Positions 14,984-23,561 of a DNA stretch of 64,000 bases are shown here, one piece after another. The notes under the pieces are model-generated. The model was not told the DNA's origin, did not search any database, and saw nothing but the letters and a program-made list of their open reading frames with translations. Location: NCBI GenBank assembly GCA_025964695.1, contig JAOPYK010000255.1, positions 1 through 64,000 on the forward strand, in the 5' to 3' direction. This DNA comes from Streptosporangiaceae bacterium (lineage in GTDB: Bacteria; Actinomycetota; Actinomycetes; Streptosporangiales; Streptosporangiaceae). Within the stretch, counting starts at the first letter, position 1. Every line of letters begins with the position of its first letter. The position numbers were made by a program, and so were the translations under genes.

Positions 14984-15624
14984 ATGGCGATGTCGCAACC
15001 ACCCGCGAAGCTGTACCGCGGCCGGGTGGCTGACCAGATCGTGGAGGATCTGCGCAGCCAGATTCTCAGCGGCGCACTGCCGGACGGCGCCCGGCTGCCG
15101 TCCGAGCGCGAACTGGCGGCCAACTACGACGTCAGCAGCCCGACCGTCCGTGAGGCTGTCCGGGTGCTGACCGCCATGGGACTGCTCAGCACCAGGAACG
15201 GCAGCCGAACCATCGTCACCGCAGATGGCGACACCCTGCTCGCGCTGTCCATCGCCTCAGTCGTCCAGTTCGAGAAGATCAGCGCCATGGACGTCCTGGG
15301 CCTGCTGGGAGCTCTCAACGCCTACGCGGTCGAGCTGGCCGTTGAGCGGGCATCCGACGAGGACATCGCCGGACTGCGGAGTGCGGCCGAGCAGGCGGCG
15401 GAGATCGTCGACGTGGAGTCGGCCGCAGCGGCACTCAAGCACTACTTCCTGACCCTCTCCGCGATCTCACACAACCCGCTGCTCGCCGCACTCTGCCGGT
15501 TCACCACGGAGATCCAGATCGGGCTCGCCGTCGAACTCCCGGTGGTGGCACCGAGGACTGGCGGCGGGTCGCGGGATCAGTGCACCAGACGCGGATGGAC
15601 ATCGCGGAGGTCGGAGATCTATAG
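14984..15624 (+). pseudogene. FadR-type GntR regulator, frameshifted near C-terminus
   Basis: The N-terminal winged helix is intact (KLYRGRVADQIVEDLRSQIL, LPSERELAANYDVSSPTVRE) and an FCD ligand domain follows (MDVLGLLGALNAYAVELAVE, SAISHNPLLAALCRFTTEI). After AVEL near 15540 the frame becomes Arg/Pro-rich and runs to 15862. A one-base shift restores family-like GGGTEDWRRVAGSVHQTRMD and stops at 15624. The ATG at 14984 has GGAG 9 bp upstream. DNA binding may survive, while ligand sensing is likely impaired. It probably once controlled the cupin operon through the flanking palindromes. Confidence 0.6.
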
Positions 15625-15836
15625 CACCGTTGCTGCATCAGGAGTCCGCCCGCAGAACCAGCTGCATCTCGAAGCGCCAATCATGATCCCGGAGCACCCT
15701 GCTTCCGTAATCCCGAACGCCCCCAACTCCCGTTGGGCCAGGGCCGTCGCTCGTCTCCGTTCTGGACGGGTCGGCGGCCCGGTTCCGGCGGAGGTCCGCC
15801 CCGTGTCCTGGGGAAACCCGTGTCTACTGCGCAGCC
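15625..15836. other. Intergenic, nothing recognised
   Basis: About 210 bp between the corrected GntR stop and the convergent TetR stop. No gene or strong hairpin was seen. Confidence 0.5.
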
Positions 15837-16448
15837 CTAAACGGCCGCGACGTACAGGCTGAGCGCATGTACCAGCACCTCGCGGGGGTCACCTTGGACA
15901 TGCGGTCTGGTGGTGTACGGGAGGGCGTCGATGAGGTTCGAGCCGATCGCCAGACCTCGGATCAGGTGGAAGATCACACCGCCCAGGTCCGGGCGCCTGT
16001 GCTCGGGCGGGATCGCCTGGTCGACCAAGCGGCGCCACAGGTCGCCGACGGCATGCTCGCTCGCGGCGAGCGCCTCGACGGTGCCGGCCGAGGTACGCGG
16101 CTCCTTGGAGAGGTTGAGCAGCACCTGGACGTAGGCGAGGAACTCGGGCCGCCGGTAGTGTTCCCAAATCACGTCGGCCAGCGAGTCCAGCCGCTCATCG
16201 ATGGTCCCTCCCCGGATCTCGGCATTGCGGAGCCCGGCCACCAGTTCCATGCTCCCTGCGCTAACGACCTCGAGAAGCAGCCGTTCGCGGGAGCCGAAAT
16301 GGTACTGGATCACCCCCCAGCTCACACCGGCGCGCTTGGCGATGCGGTTGGAACTGGCCCGGTAGTAACCCTCTTCGAGGATGATCTCTATGGCGGCCGC
16401 GAGCACCCGTTCACGTGTCGACTCGTCGGTATCGGTCGGACTTGGCAT
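15837..16448 (-). CDS. TetR-family regulator
   Basis: A 203-residue regulator. The helix-turn-helix is at about 12-58 (RERVLAAAIEIILEEGYYRA, SSNRIAKRAGVSWGVIQYHF), followed by an all-helical ligand domain. The ATG at 16448 gives a normal length. It sits upstream of the small Cys-rich gene and the DUF35-aldolase genes on the same strand but is separated by 158 bp. It may regulate them or the cupin/GntR operators; the binding site is not identifiable from sequence. Confidence 0.88.
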   Translation of the reverse strand: MPSPTDTDESTRERVLAAAIEIILEEGYYRASSNRIAKRAGVSWGVIQYHFGSRERLLLEVVSAGSMELVAGLRNAEIRGGTIDERLDSLADVIWEHYRRPEFLAYVQVLLNLSKEPRTSAGTVEALAASEHAVGDLWRRLVDQAIPPEHRRPDLGGVIFHLIRGLAIGSNLIDALPYTTRPHVQGDPREVLVHALSLYVAAV

Positions 16449-16606
16449 GAGCTCAGCTCATTTCCCCACGGTATGCCGACACCGCCATCTGCAAGGATCC
16501 GTCCTCCTCGGTCTATCTGACGCACTTTCCGCACGCTCACGCTAGCAGTTCATATCTCCTGCTCGACGTCGCAGCGCCCGTGCGGGAGTCGGGCGGGTCC
16601 GGCCGG

Positions 16607-16855
16607 TCAGTCCGAGGATGGCAACGGCTTGGGCTCCGCGACCGGCATCGCGCCGCCGTGGCAGGTCGCCTCGCCATCGCCTCCCTTAGTCACCAACACC
16701 TCCGCCCCACAGCTCTGGCAGACGTAACGCTTGCCGAGCAGCACCTGACCACCGGGCCGTAGCCGGAGTCCCGTCTCTGTGGAGGCTCTGATAACGATCG
16801 CCTCGACTCCCGACTCCGGGTCCTGCAGCTTGGCTCCCACTTTCAACGTGTCCAT
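16607..16855 (-). CDS. Small desulforedoxin-like Cys-rich protein
   Basis: An 82-residue protein starting MDTLKVGAKLQDPESGVEAI. Its second half has YVCQSCGAEVLVTKGG, ATCHGGAMPVAEP and a short tail. The C-x2-C-G plus C-x-G-G-x-M pattern resembles desulforedoxin-like or small zinc-ribbon modules, with three Cys in the visible motif. The ATG at 16855 has AGGAAGAGG upstream; an ATG 30 bp earlier is less likely. It follows the DUF35-aldolase pair at 66 bp and may be co-transcribed. I do not recognise a named function. Confidence 0.6.
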   Translation of the reverse strand: MDTLKVGAKLQDPESGVEAIVIRASTETGLRLRPGGQVLLGKRYVCQSCGAEVLVTKGGDGEATCHGGAMPVAEPKPLPSSD

Positions 16856-16921
16856 CTCGACCTCTTCCTGGGTCTGTTTCAGCATGAGCGGCGGATGGGG
16901 CAGTGCTGGGAAACGGCCTGG

Positions 16922-18070
16922 TCAGCCCGCGCCGAGGATCAGCGCGCTGGCTCCCGAGGAGACCAGGATGTGCTGGGCCGAGGCCACCTGGTTGACCGCG
17001 GTCCCGCGCAGTTGCCGGACGCCCTCAATGATGCTGTTGAGGCCATGTATGTACGCCTCGCCCAGCAGTCCCCCGTGCGTGTTGACCGGCAGTTTTCCGT
17101 CCGGTCCCAGGTTGCCCTCCCTGACGAAGGCGGCCGACTCACCGCGCCCGCAGAACCCGTACGCCTCCAGGAGCATGAACACCACGGGACTGAAGTTCTC
17201 GTACAGCATCGCGGCCTGGACATCGTCGGGCCCGAGGCCGGAGTCCTCCCAGAGCTGCCGAGCGACGGCCACGGCCTCAGGGAACTCCGACAGATCGTCG
17301 TGGTAGTAGTTGGTCAGAGTAGAGCCCCCGAGAAGATCGCCCTGTGCCGCGGCGGTGATCTCCACGACCGGGTTGGGCAGGTCACGTGCGTGTTCGGCAG
17401 AGGTGACGACGATCGCGACGCCGCCGTCCGATTCCTGGCAGCAATCCAGCAGCCGCAGCACCGGCTCCACGATCCATCTGCTGGCCTGGTGATCCTCATA
17501 GGTGATCGGCCGCCCGTGGAACCAGGCGTTCGGATTGGTGGCCGCGTACGCCCGCGCCGCCACGGTGTAATGGCCGAGATCGGCGTTGGTCATCCCCCTG
17601 GCCAGCATCCAATGGTGGTACCAGAGGCTGTACATCTGGGCGGGGGTGCGCAGCCCGTACGGGGCGTACCAGTTCTCCGAGGGGTTGTGCACCGGTCCGC
17701 CGGACACGCCGAAACGCTTGCCCGAACGCTCGTTGAAGGCCCGGTAGATCAGCACGTTGCGGCAGATCCCGGCGTGTACGGCGGCGGCCGCGTGCTGGAC
17801 GGTCGCCGCCGCGCCCGCTCCGCCATTGGGCGTACGGGACATCCAGCGCACCTCGCGGATGCCCAGGTTGTTCACCACGTCGTGCTCCCCGCTGGTGTCG
17901 AAGGTGAACGTCACCGTGCCGTCGATGTCCGCGGGGATCAGCCCTGCGTCGGCGATCGCGGTACGGGCCGCCTCGCAGGCCAGTTGGAGCTCGCTGCGGC
18001 CCGAGTCCTTGGAGTACTCGGTGTGCCCGATACCGGCGATGGCCGCGCGCCGGGCGAAGGTACGTGCCAT
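16922..18070 (-). CDS. Thiolase-like lipid-transfer protein, Ltp2-type aldolase candidate
   Basis: A 382-residue thiolase-fold protein. The usual nucleophile motif (N-x-C-A-T-G) is replaced by PNGGAGAAATV, and the usual HDCF motif reads LYENFSP. Loss of Cys and His with Tyr at the HDCF site is typical of Ltp2-like retro-aldolases that act with a DUF35 partner in steroid side-chain degradation. Such a DUF35 gene lies 2 bp upstream. The ATG at 18070 starts the family motif RRAAIAGIGHTEYSK. Cleavage of a beta-hydroxyacyl-CoA is inferred; a non-catalytic thiolase is the alternative. Confidence 0.75.
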   Translation of the reverse strand: MARTFARRAAIAGIGHTEYSKDSGRSELQLACEAARTAIADAGLIPADIDGTVTFTFDTSGEHDVVNNLGIREVRWMSRTPNGGAGAAATVQHAAAAVHAGICRNVLIYRAFNERSGKRFGVSGGPVHNPSENWYAPYGLRTPAQMYSLWYHHWMLARGMTNADLGHYTVAARAYAATNPNAWFHGRPITYEDHQASRWIVEPVLRLLDCCQESDGGVAIVVTSAEHARDLPNPVVEITAAAQGDLLGGSTLTNYYHDDLSEFPEAVAVARQLWEDSGLGPDDVQAAMLYENFSPVVFMLLEAYGFCGRGESAAFVREGNLGPDGKLPVNTHGGLLGEAYIHGLNSIIEGVRQLRGTAVNQVASAQHILVSSGASALILGAG

Positions 18071-18072
18071 GA

Positions 18073-18495
18073 TCAGGATCCTTCGGTGACGTGGGGACGG
18101 GCCTGCGGGAGCACGACGCCGTCGAGGGTGTCAAAGAAGATCTCGACGGGCATGCCCTGCCGGATCTCTGCCGGGGCGACCCCGCGCAGATTGCTGACCA
18201 GCCGTGCCCCGCACTCCAGTTCGACCAGCACGATCACCTCCTGCTCGGGCAGCGCGGCAGGGGGATGACGGGGCAGTATCCAGCTCAGCAGCGAGCCATA
18301 CGGCTCGGGTTCGAAGACCTCGGTGTCGAGCGAGCCGCAGACCGGGCACATCGGACCGGGCGGGTGGCGCAACCGCCCGCATGCCGCGCAGCGCTCCAAT
18401 CGGAGCCGTCCGCCGGTGACGCCTTCCCAGAACCGGGCGTCGTCACGGCCTACCAGCGGGGACACCACATTCGAGGTGTTCTCGGGGCGTGCCAT
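18073..18495 (-). CDS. DUF35 OB-fold protein with zinc ribbon
   Basis: A 140-residue protein: an N-terminal helix (RDDARFWEGVTGGRLRLERC), a rubredoxin-like zinc ribbon CAACGRLRHPPGPMCPVCGS (two C-x2-C pairs), then an OB-fold (VIVLVELECGARLVSNLRG). DUF35 proteins form complexes with thiolase-like partners such as Ltp2 and help bind acyl-CoA. The stop is 2 bp from the ATG of the thiolase-like gene, implying equal expression. It faces a divergent hydrolase gene; the gap contains two CATAG palindromes. Confidence 0.82.
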   Translation of the reverse strand: MARPENTSNVVSPLVGRDDARFWEGVTGGRLRLERCAACGRLRHPPGPMCPVCGSLDTEVFEPEPYGSLLSWILPRHPPAALPEQEVIVLVELECGARLVSNLRGVAPAEIRQGMPVEIFFDTLDGVVLPQARPHVTEGS

Positions 18496-18570
18496 ACCAG
18501 CTCCTCGTGGTGTGAGTGGGTGGTGTGAGTGGGTGGTGTAAGCGGGCGCATACGGTCGGCTGCGTCACAA

Positions 18571-18586
18571 CATAGTATTTACTATG
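18571..18586. promoter_or_regulatory. AT-rich palindrome CATAGTA-TT-TACTATG
   Basis: Perfect 7-bp arms, 76 bp upstream of the DUF35 start. It contains the AGTATTTACTA core shared by islands across the catabolic region. Confidence 0.75.
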
Positions 18587-18673
18587 CACCACGCGGAACG
18601 GGTCACGCCAGGACCTCCGCCCAGACCCGCGGTGAGGTCGCCAACCCGAGCGCACGGCGTCTGGAAGTCCCGA

Positions 18674-18689
18674 CATAGCGAGTGCTATG
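18674..18689. promoter_or_regulatory. Palindrome CATAGC-GAGT-GCTATG
   Basis: Perfect 6-bp arms, 109 bp upstream of the hydrolase start. It is a variant of the palindrome at 18571 with the same CATAG/CTATG ends. Confidence 0.65.
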
Positions 18690-18797
18690 CTCCACCATGC
18701 ACTACTTGGAGGAGCGACAAGCAGGCGTGCCGCGCCTGCGGAGGGTCGCCGGGAGCGCGCCTCGCAGCCAGCGGAGATTGACCACCGTTAACCCGTC

Positions 18798-19763
18798 ATG
18801 ACCTCGCTGGACGGCCTGTCCCACCACCGACGTGACATCGACGTCGGTGCCCTGGCACCCGGGCTCGAGGGCTACCGGGTGGCCGCCGACGTCTTCCTTC
18901 CGGCGTGCTCACAGGTCTATTCCCCGGCGTTCTGCTGCCTGCCTGGCGGCGGGGCCTCCCGTCGCTACTGGGACCTGCGACCGCCCGGCGACGATGGCTA
19001 CAGCTTCGCCGTGCACATGGCCCGGGCCGGATTCCCCGTGATCTGTCTGGACCACCTCGGCACCGGAGAATCGGCCCTCCCTCGGCCCGCCGAACCACCG
19101 CTGCTGGGCCAGGTCGTCGCGGCGAACGACGCGGCTTTCCGTCTCCTCCTCGGCGAGCTGCGTCACACCGTAGCCGGGCTGCGAAGCGTGGGAGTGGGGC
19201 ACTCGATGGGCGCGGTGCTGACCGTACGCCAGCAAGCGCGGCACGGCACCCATGACGCCATTGCGCTCCTCGGCTTCTCCATCAAAGGACTGCCCTCGGT
19301 CCTGCCGCCAGAAATCCTGGCCGCCTGCTCCGAAGGCATACCCGGCGACGTGGAACTCGCCGAGCTGACCCTGCGGAAGTTCGGCTCCGCCTATCCGGAT
19401 CTGAATCGCGGAGGAACCGACCCCGCCGTACCTGACCCGCTGCGGCGGGCGCTGAAGGAGTACGCCACCGTGCTCCTCGGCGCGGGTGGGATGCTGTCGC
19501 TTCTGCCGGGCAACGTTGCGAGCGACGCGGCGGAGGTACGGGTTCCCGTGCTGCTGGCCAACGGCGACCGCGACGCACTGGTCGGGGGCGGGCCCCCACC
19601 GACATCGCCCTACTCGCGCGCCACCCAGATCACGGCTTTCGTGGTCCCTGAGGCGGGCCACAATCTCACCATCGCGCCCGCTCGCCACCGGCTCTGGAAT
19701 CGCCTGCTGCGGTGGGCGAAGGAGTCCGCCATCCGCGACGACACCGAAGCAGAGTCCCAATGA
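18798..19763 (+). CDS. Alpha/beta hydrolase
   Basis: A 321-residue alpha/beta hydrolase. It has the oxyanion segment CCLPGGGASRRYWD, the acid-strand motif LDHLGTGES, the nucleophile elbow GVGHSMGAVL (Ser about 136), NGDRDALVG with the likely catalytic Asp, and VPEAGHNL with the catalytic His. The ATG at 18798 begins the family sequence. It is divergent from the DUF35-aldolase pair across two operator palindromes. It could hydrolyse an ester, lactone or thioester of the pathway substrate; the substrate is not deducible. Confidence 0.82.
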   Translation: MTSLDGLSHHRRDIDVGALAPGLEGYRVAADVFLPACSQVYSPAFCCLPGGGASRRYWDLRPPGDDGYSFAVHMARAGFPVICLDHLGTGESALPRPAEPPLLGQVVAANDAAFRLLLGELRHTVAGLRSVGVGHSMGAVLTVRQQARHGTHDAIALLGFSIKGLPSVLPPEILAACSEGIPGDVELAELTLRKFGSAYPDLNRGGTDPAVPDPLRRALKEYATVLLGAGGMLSLLPGNVASDAAEVRVPVLLANGDRDALVGGGPPPTSPYSRATQITAFVVPEAGHNLTIAPARHRLWNRLLRWAKESAIRDDTEAESQ

Positions 19764-19933
19764 CTCACCTGGATGAGAGACCATACCGGTCGACGGCTTC
19801 CCGAAGATCTCCTTCCACGACGCTGTCTGTACACACCCTCTGGAGAGATAGCGGTGAGCAGCACAGGAGGGACTGGCCCGGGGCGCCGGCCGCAAAACCA
19901 CCCAGCCGGCGGTCCGCGCTGACAGCTGGCACC

Positions 19934-21445
19934 TCACTCCGCCAGTTCAGCGCGGACCTGGCGACGGATGATCTTGCCTGTCGGGGTCATCGGCAGAGCG
20001 CCGACGACATGGATCCGCTGCGGGGTCTTCAACGAGCCGATCCGGTCCCGCAGCCACGCCATCACCGCGACGGGGTCCGGCCTGCTGCCCGGACGGGCGA
20101 CGACGGCCGCCTCAACGCGCTCTCCCCACTCGGTGTCCGGCAGGCCGACGACGCACGCCGCGGCGATGTCGGGGTGGCGGATCAGCGCGTCCTCGACCTC
20201 CCCTGGAGCGATGTTCTCGCCTCCTCGGATGATCGTGTCATCGCGGCGGCCATGGATGTAGAGGTAACCGCCCACATCCTGGGAGGCCACGTCTCCGGTG
20301 ACGAACCATCCCTCGGAGTTCACCGCCGCGCCAGCACCAACGGCGGCGATTTGGCGACCCCGCAGCCACAGTTCCCCCCGCTCGCCGGTGGCGACCCCGG
20401 TCCCATCCTCGGTGACGATGCGTACCTCCACCCCAGGTAGCGGGTGGCCGACCGAACCAAGGCGGTCCCGCGCCACCGGATCTCCGGCGGCCGCCTGTCG
20501 GTGATCTTGGGAGCCCAGCACGGCGATGGTGGAACTGGTCTCGGTCAGTCCGTAGGCGTTGACGAAATCGGCCTCGGGGAAGAGTTCCAGGGCCCGTTCC
20601 AGCACCGGAAGGGGCATCCGGGCACCGCCGTAGGCGAGATGGCGCAGACTCGGAACACGCAGGGCGGGCTTCTCCTCCAGAGCCGCGACGATCCGGGCCA
20701 GCATGGTGGGCACGACGAAGGCGTGGGTGACCCCCTCGCGGAGGGCGGTCTCCAGCCAAGCGCGTGCGGAGAAGGCGGGCAGCGGTACGATCCGGCGTCC
20801 GGAATACACCGAGGTCAGCACCGAGGCCACACCAGCGATATGGAACGGCGGCACCGCGAGCAGGAGGGCTTCATCCCGGTCGGCACAGCCGAACTCGACG
20901 GTGCCGAGGATGTAGGCGAGCAGGTTGTCGTGGTGCAGCCGGATGGCCTTGGGCTCGGCAGAGGTACCGCTGGTGAACAGCAGAACCGCGGGTGCCTCCT
21001 GTTCAGCCGGAGCTCTCACCGCGCCATTCTCGTCCGCTCCCGGGGACTGGCAGGCCGCCAGCCAGTCTTCGACCGGGAGCACCGATAGCGCTCCCGCCTC
21101 GGCGGCGATCGGGGTGTCTTCTGGCCGGGCGATGGCCACCGCCGGGAGCACCCGAGTGACGAGCGAGGTCAGCGCCTGCGCGGGGAGCCTGTGGTTGAGG
21201 GGAGCATAGGTGGCCCCAGCGTAGGCCGCCGCGAAAACAGCCACCGGAACAGCCGGGCCGCAGGTGCCGAGGTAGGCGAGGGTGGCCCGGCCGCCATGGC
21301 GCGCCAGCTCCCTGGCGCCGGCCATTGCCGCCGTCCGCAGCGCGGTGTAGGTCAGCGCCTGCCCGTCGACGTCGGTGGCCGGACCGACGGCAATCCGATC
21401 GCCGAAGCCATCGGCAGCCATCTCGAGCAGCATGGTGATGTTCAC
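19934..21445 (-). CDS. Acyl-CoA synthetase (AMP-forming)
   Basis: A 503-residue ANL-superfamily ligase that adenylates a carboxylate and transfers it to CoA. The P-loop LLFTSGTSAEPKAI, NAYGLTETSS, WFVTGDVASQD and the C-terminal catalytic Lys in PMTPTGKIIRR are all present. The GTG at 21445 overlaps the TGA of a 62-codon amidohydrolase remnant. That suggests translational coupling inherited from an older operon headed by the amidohydrolase. The substrate is unknown. Confidence 0.9.
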   Translation of the reverse strand: MNITMLLEMAADGFGDRIAVGPATDVDGQALTYTALRTAAMAGARELARHGGRATLAYLGTCGPAVPVAVFAAAYAGATYAPLNHRLPAQALTSLVTRVLPAVAIARPEDTPIAAEAGALSVLPVEDWLAACQSPGADENGAVRAPAEQEAPAVLLFTSGTSAEPKAIRLHHDNLLAYILGTVEFGCADRDEALLLAVPPFHIAGVASVLTSVYSGRRIVPLPAFSARAWLETALREGVTHAFVVPTMLARIVAALEEKPALRVPSLRHLAYGGARMPLPVLERALELFPEADFVNAYGLTETSSTIAVLGSQDHRQAAAGDPVARDRLGSVGHPLPGVEVRIVTEDGTGVATGERGELWLRGRQIAAVGAGAAVNSEGWFVTGDVASQDVGGYLYIHGRRDDTIIRGGENIAPGEVEDALIRHPDIAAACVVGLPDTEWGERVEAAVVARPGSRPDPVAVMAWLRDRIGSLKTPQRIHVVGALPMTPTGKIIRRQVRAELAE

Positions 21446-21630
21446 GGAAGATTGCCGTCCCGTCCAGGCTCCGCCACCAGAGCTTCCACACTCGGACGGC
21501 GTTTCCCAAGAGTATGAGCGCGTGCTCCATACCCATCATGGACATACGACGGCACATGGGCCTTGATCTTCTCCTGCGTCAGGCTCACATGCGAGTCGGC
21601 GGAGATCAATCGTGCCGGCACCACTCTCAT
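21442..21630 (-). pseudogene. Amidohydrolase N-terminal remnant, promoter retained
   Basis: A 62-codon frame starting MRVVPARLISADSHVSLTQE and continuing KIKAHVPSYVHDGY matches the beginning of amidohydrolase-2 proteins, with their D-x-H metal motif. After about 40 codons it becomes unrelated and stops at 21442. A GAGGGG ribosome binding site and an AT-rich operator upstream (21671) remain. Its stop overlaps the GTG of the acyl-CoA synthetase, so it may now act only as a leader. A real small peptide cannot be excluded. Confidence 0.6.
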
Positions 21631-21670
21631 CCCGGTCCCCTCGTGTCCACGGATGTCGATACGCGATCAA

Positions 21671-21686
21671 CATAGCAACTACTATA
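21671..21686. promoter_or_regulatory. AT-rich palindrome CATAGCAACTACTATA
   Basis: A near-palindrome of the CATAG-N6-CTATG type seen at 18571 and 18674, 41 bp upstream of the amidohydrolase remnant that leads the acyl-CoA synthetase unit. Confidence 0.65.
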
Positions 21687-21789
21687 TTGCCCGTCGACTC
21701 GTGGGTGGCCCTTTCAAAAGAGACAGAGACCTTCATGCGCGAGCACGGTCCTTGCCCGTCGCCCTCTTCCTTGACCGGTCCGCGTAAAC

Positions 21790-21808
21790 TTAGTATATTT
21801 GATACTAA
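21790..21808. promoter_or_regulatory. AT-rich palindrome TTAGTAT-ATTTG-ATACTAA
   Basis: Perfect 7-bp arms, 44 bp upstream of the GTG of the DUF35 gene at 21852. It contains the AGTAT half-site. Confidence 0.72.
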
Positions 21809-21851
21809 ATTGAAACCTCGTTATCGAAAATAGTCAGGAAGCTGGGAGCAC

Positions 21852-22262
21852 GTGACAGCAGCGAGCGGGCAGATTCCGCTGGTCGAATACCTGGTCCTGG
21901 GGTCCGACCCCCATCTCGAGGCCAGTCAGTGCACAGCGTGCGGCGCGAGGTTCTTCGATCGGCGCAACGCCTGCGCCGCGTGCTTCGGCACCGGCTTTGC
22001 GCGAGTGCCGGTGGCCACCGAGGGAGAGGTGCGAACGTTCACCATCGTCTCCCACGCGGCACCGGGGATCCCGGTGCCGTTCGTGCCCGCGGTCGTCGAC
22101 TGCGACGGCACCAGCGTGCGAGCCTGCATTGTCAATGTCGAACCCGATCCCGACCACGTGTCGCTGGGCATGAAGGTTCGACTGACCACGTTCCCGATCG
22201 GCACCGACAACAACGGCATCGAGGCTGTCGGCTTCGGCTTCGAGCCGCAGGAGGACCACTGA
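21852..22262 (+). CDS. DUF35 OB-fold protein with zinc ribbon (second)
   Basis: A 136-residue protein. The zinc ribbon CTACGARFFDRRNACAACFG (two C-x2-C pairs) is followed by an OB-fold (VRTFTIVSHAAPGIPVPFVP). The GTG at 21852 is preceded by GGGAG. Its TGA shares a base with the ATG of the SCP-x-type thiolase at 22262, so the two are translationally coupled. DUF35 partners stabilise or complete the acyl-CoA site of such thiolases. The promoter carries the palindrome at 21790. Confidence 0.85.
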   Translation: MTAASGQIPLVEYLVLGSDPHLEASQCTACGARFFDRRNACAACFGTGFARVPVATEGEVRTFTIVSHAAPGIPVPFVPAVVDCDGTSVRACIVNVEPDPDHVSLGMKVRLTTFPIGTDNNGIEAVGFGFEPQEDH

Positions 22263-23467
22263 TGGCGAGCGGCGACGTCTGGATCCTCGGTATCCACATG
22301 ACCAAGTTCGGCAAGCACCCCCAGAAGGACACCGTCGACCTGGCCACCGAGGCCGCCATGGCGGCGCTGGCCGACGGCGGGGTGACCATGAAGGACATGG
22401 GCGTGCTCGCCGCCGGAAACCTTATGAGGGCGTCGGCCGGCCTCGGCCAGCAGCTCCAGAAACAGATCGGCCAGACGGGCATTCCGGTCTATAACGTGGC
22501 CAACGCCTGCGCAACCGGGGCGACCGCACTGCGCACCGCGATCATGGCGGTGAAGGCGGGCGAGTGCGACATGGGCCTCGCCGTCGGTGCGGAGAAGCTC
22601 TCCGGAATGGGCCTGCTCGCCGGCGGCGCCCGCCACGACGACGCGGGCACCTGGACCTCGTCGGGCCGGCACGGGGCCGTCGCCCCCCTGGACGGCCGGG
22701 TGGGCACCGAGACCATGCCCGGGATCTTCGCCCAGATCGGGATGGAGTACGGACATCGCTACGGGGGCACCAGCTTCGAGCTGTTCGCCCGGATCTCGGA
22801 GAAGAACCACGCCCATTCCACCCTCAATCCGCTGGCGACGTACACGAAGAAGATGACGGTGAAGGAGATCATGAACGACGTCATGATCGCCTACCCGAAC
22901 ACGCGATCCATGTGCTCTGCCAACTGCGACGGGGCGGCGGCGGCCGTGGTCGTCAGCGACGCCAAGCTGCGCACCCTCGATCCGGACCAGCGGCGCCGGG
23001 CAGTGAAGGTCTCCGCGTCAGTGCTCACCACCGACCCGTGGGAGGAGGCATGCCAGGTGTTGCCGGACATCAACACGCTCACTCGCAATGCCGCCGCTCA
23101 GGCCTACGAGCAGGCCGGTGTGTCCCCGCAGGATCTCGACCTGGTCGAGCTGCACGACTGTTTCGCGACCGCCGAGCTCGTGCATTACGACAATCTCATG
23201 CTCTGCCCCGAGGGAGGTGCGGTCGACTTCTTCGAGTCGGGCGCCACCTGGCGCGACGGGTCGACGCCGGTGAACGTGTCGGGAGGGCTCGAATCGAAGG
23301 GCCACCCGATCGCGGCCACCGGTATCGCCAACATCTGGGAGGTGTGCCACCACCTACGCGGCGAGGCCGGCCACCGCCAGATCGACGGGGCAAGAGTCGG
23401 ACTCGCCCACGTCATCGGACTCGGCCAAGCCTGCGGCGTTCACATCCTGGAGAAGGCCGCCATCTGA
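22262..23467 (+). CDS. SCP-x-type thiolase
   Basis: A 401-residue thiolase/acetyl-CoA acetyltransferase of the lipid-transfer type. The nucleophile Cys lies in NVANACATGATALR, HDCF in VELHDCFATAELV, and SGGLESKGHPIAATG carries the final His. All three catalytic elements are present, unlike the protein at 16922. The family cleaves beta-ketoacyl-CoA thioesters, often with branched or sterol-like side chains. Downstream lies a decayed SDR on the other strand. Confidence 0.88.
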   Translation: MASGDVWILGIHMTKFGKHPQKDTVDLATEAAMAALADGGVTMKDMGVLAAGNLMRASAGLGQQLQKQIGQTGIPVYNVANACATGATALRTAIMAVKAGECDMGLAVGAEKLSGMGLLAGGARHDDAGTWTSSGRHGAVAPLDGRVGTETMPGIFAQIGMEYGHRYGGTSFELFARISEKNHAHSTLNPLATYTKKMTVKEIMNDVMIAYPNTRSMCSANCDGAAAAVVVSDAKLRTLDPDQRRRAVKVSASVLTTDPWEEACQVLPDINTLTRNAAAQAYEQAGVSPQDLDLVELHDCFATAELVHYDNLMLCPEGGAVDFFESGATWRDGSTPVNVSGGLESKGHPIAATGIANIWEVCHHLRGEAGHRQIDGARVGLAHVIGLGQACGVHILEKAAI

Positions 23468-23561
23468 TCCGGCCATCGCCGCCGGACAAGCCCATCCGCG
23501 CGGTCCGAGCAGGGCGGGAGCGTTGTGAGTACCCGGAACCTCTGCACAGAATTCGGTCGGC

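Noticed and set aside
18497-18545. GTGAGTGGGTGGT-type short repeats before the DUF35 gene, possible CRISPR or minisatellite
   Set aside because: Only two or three adjacent copies without spacers. A small slippage repeat.
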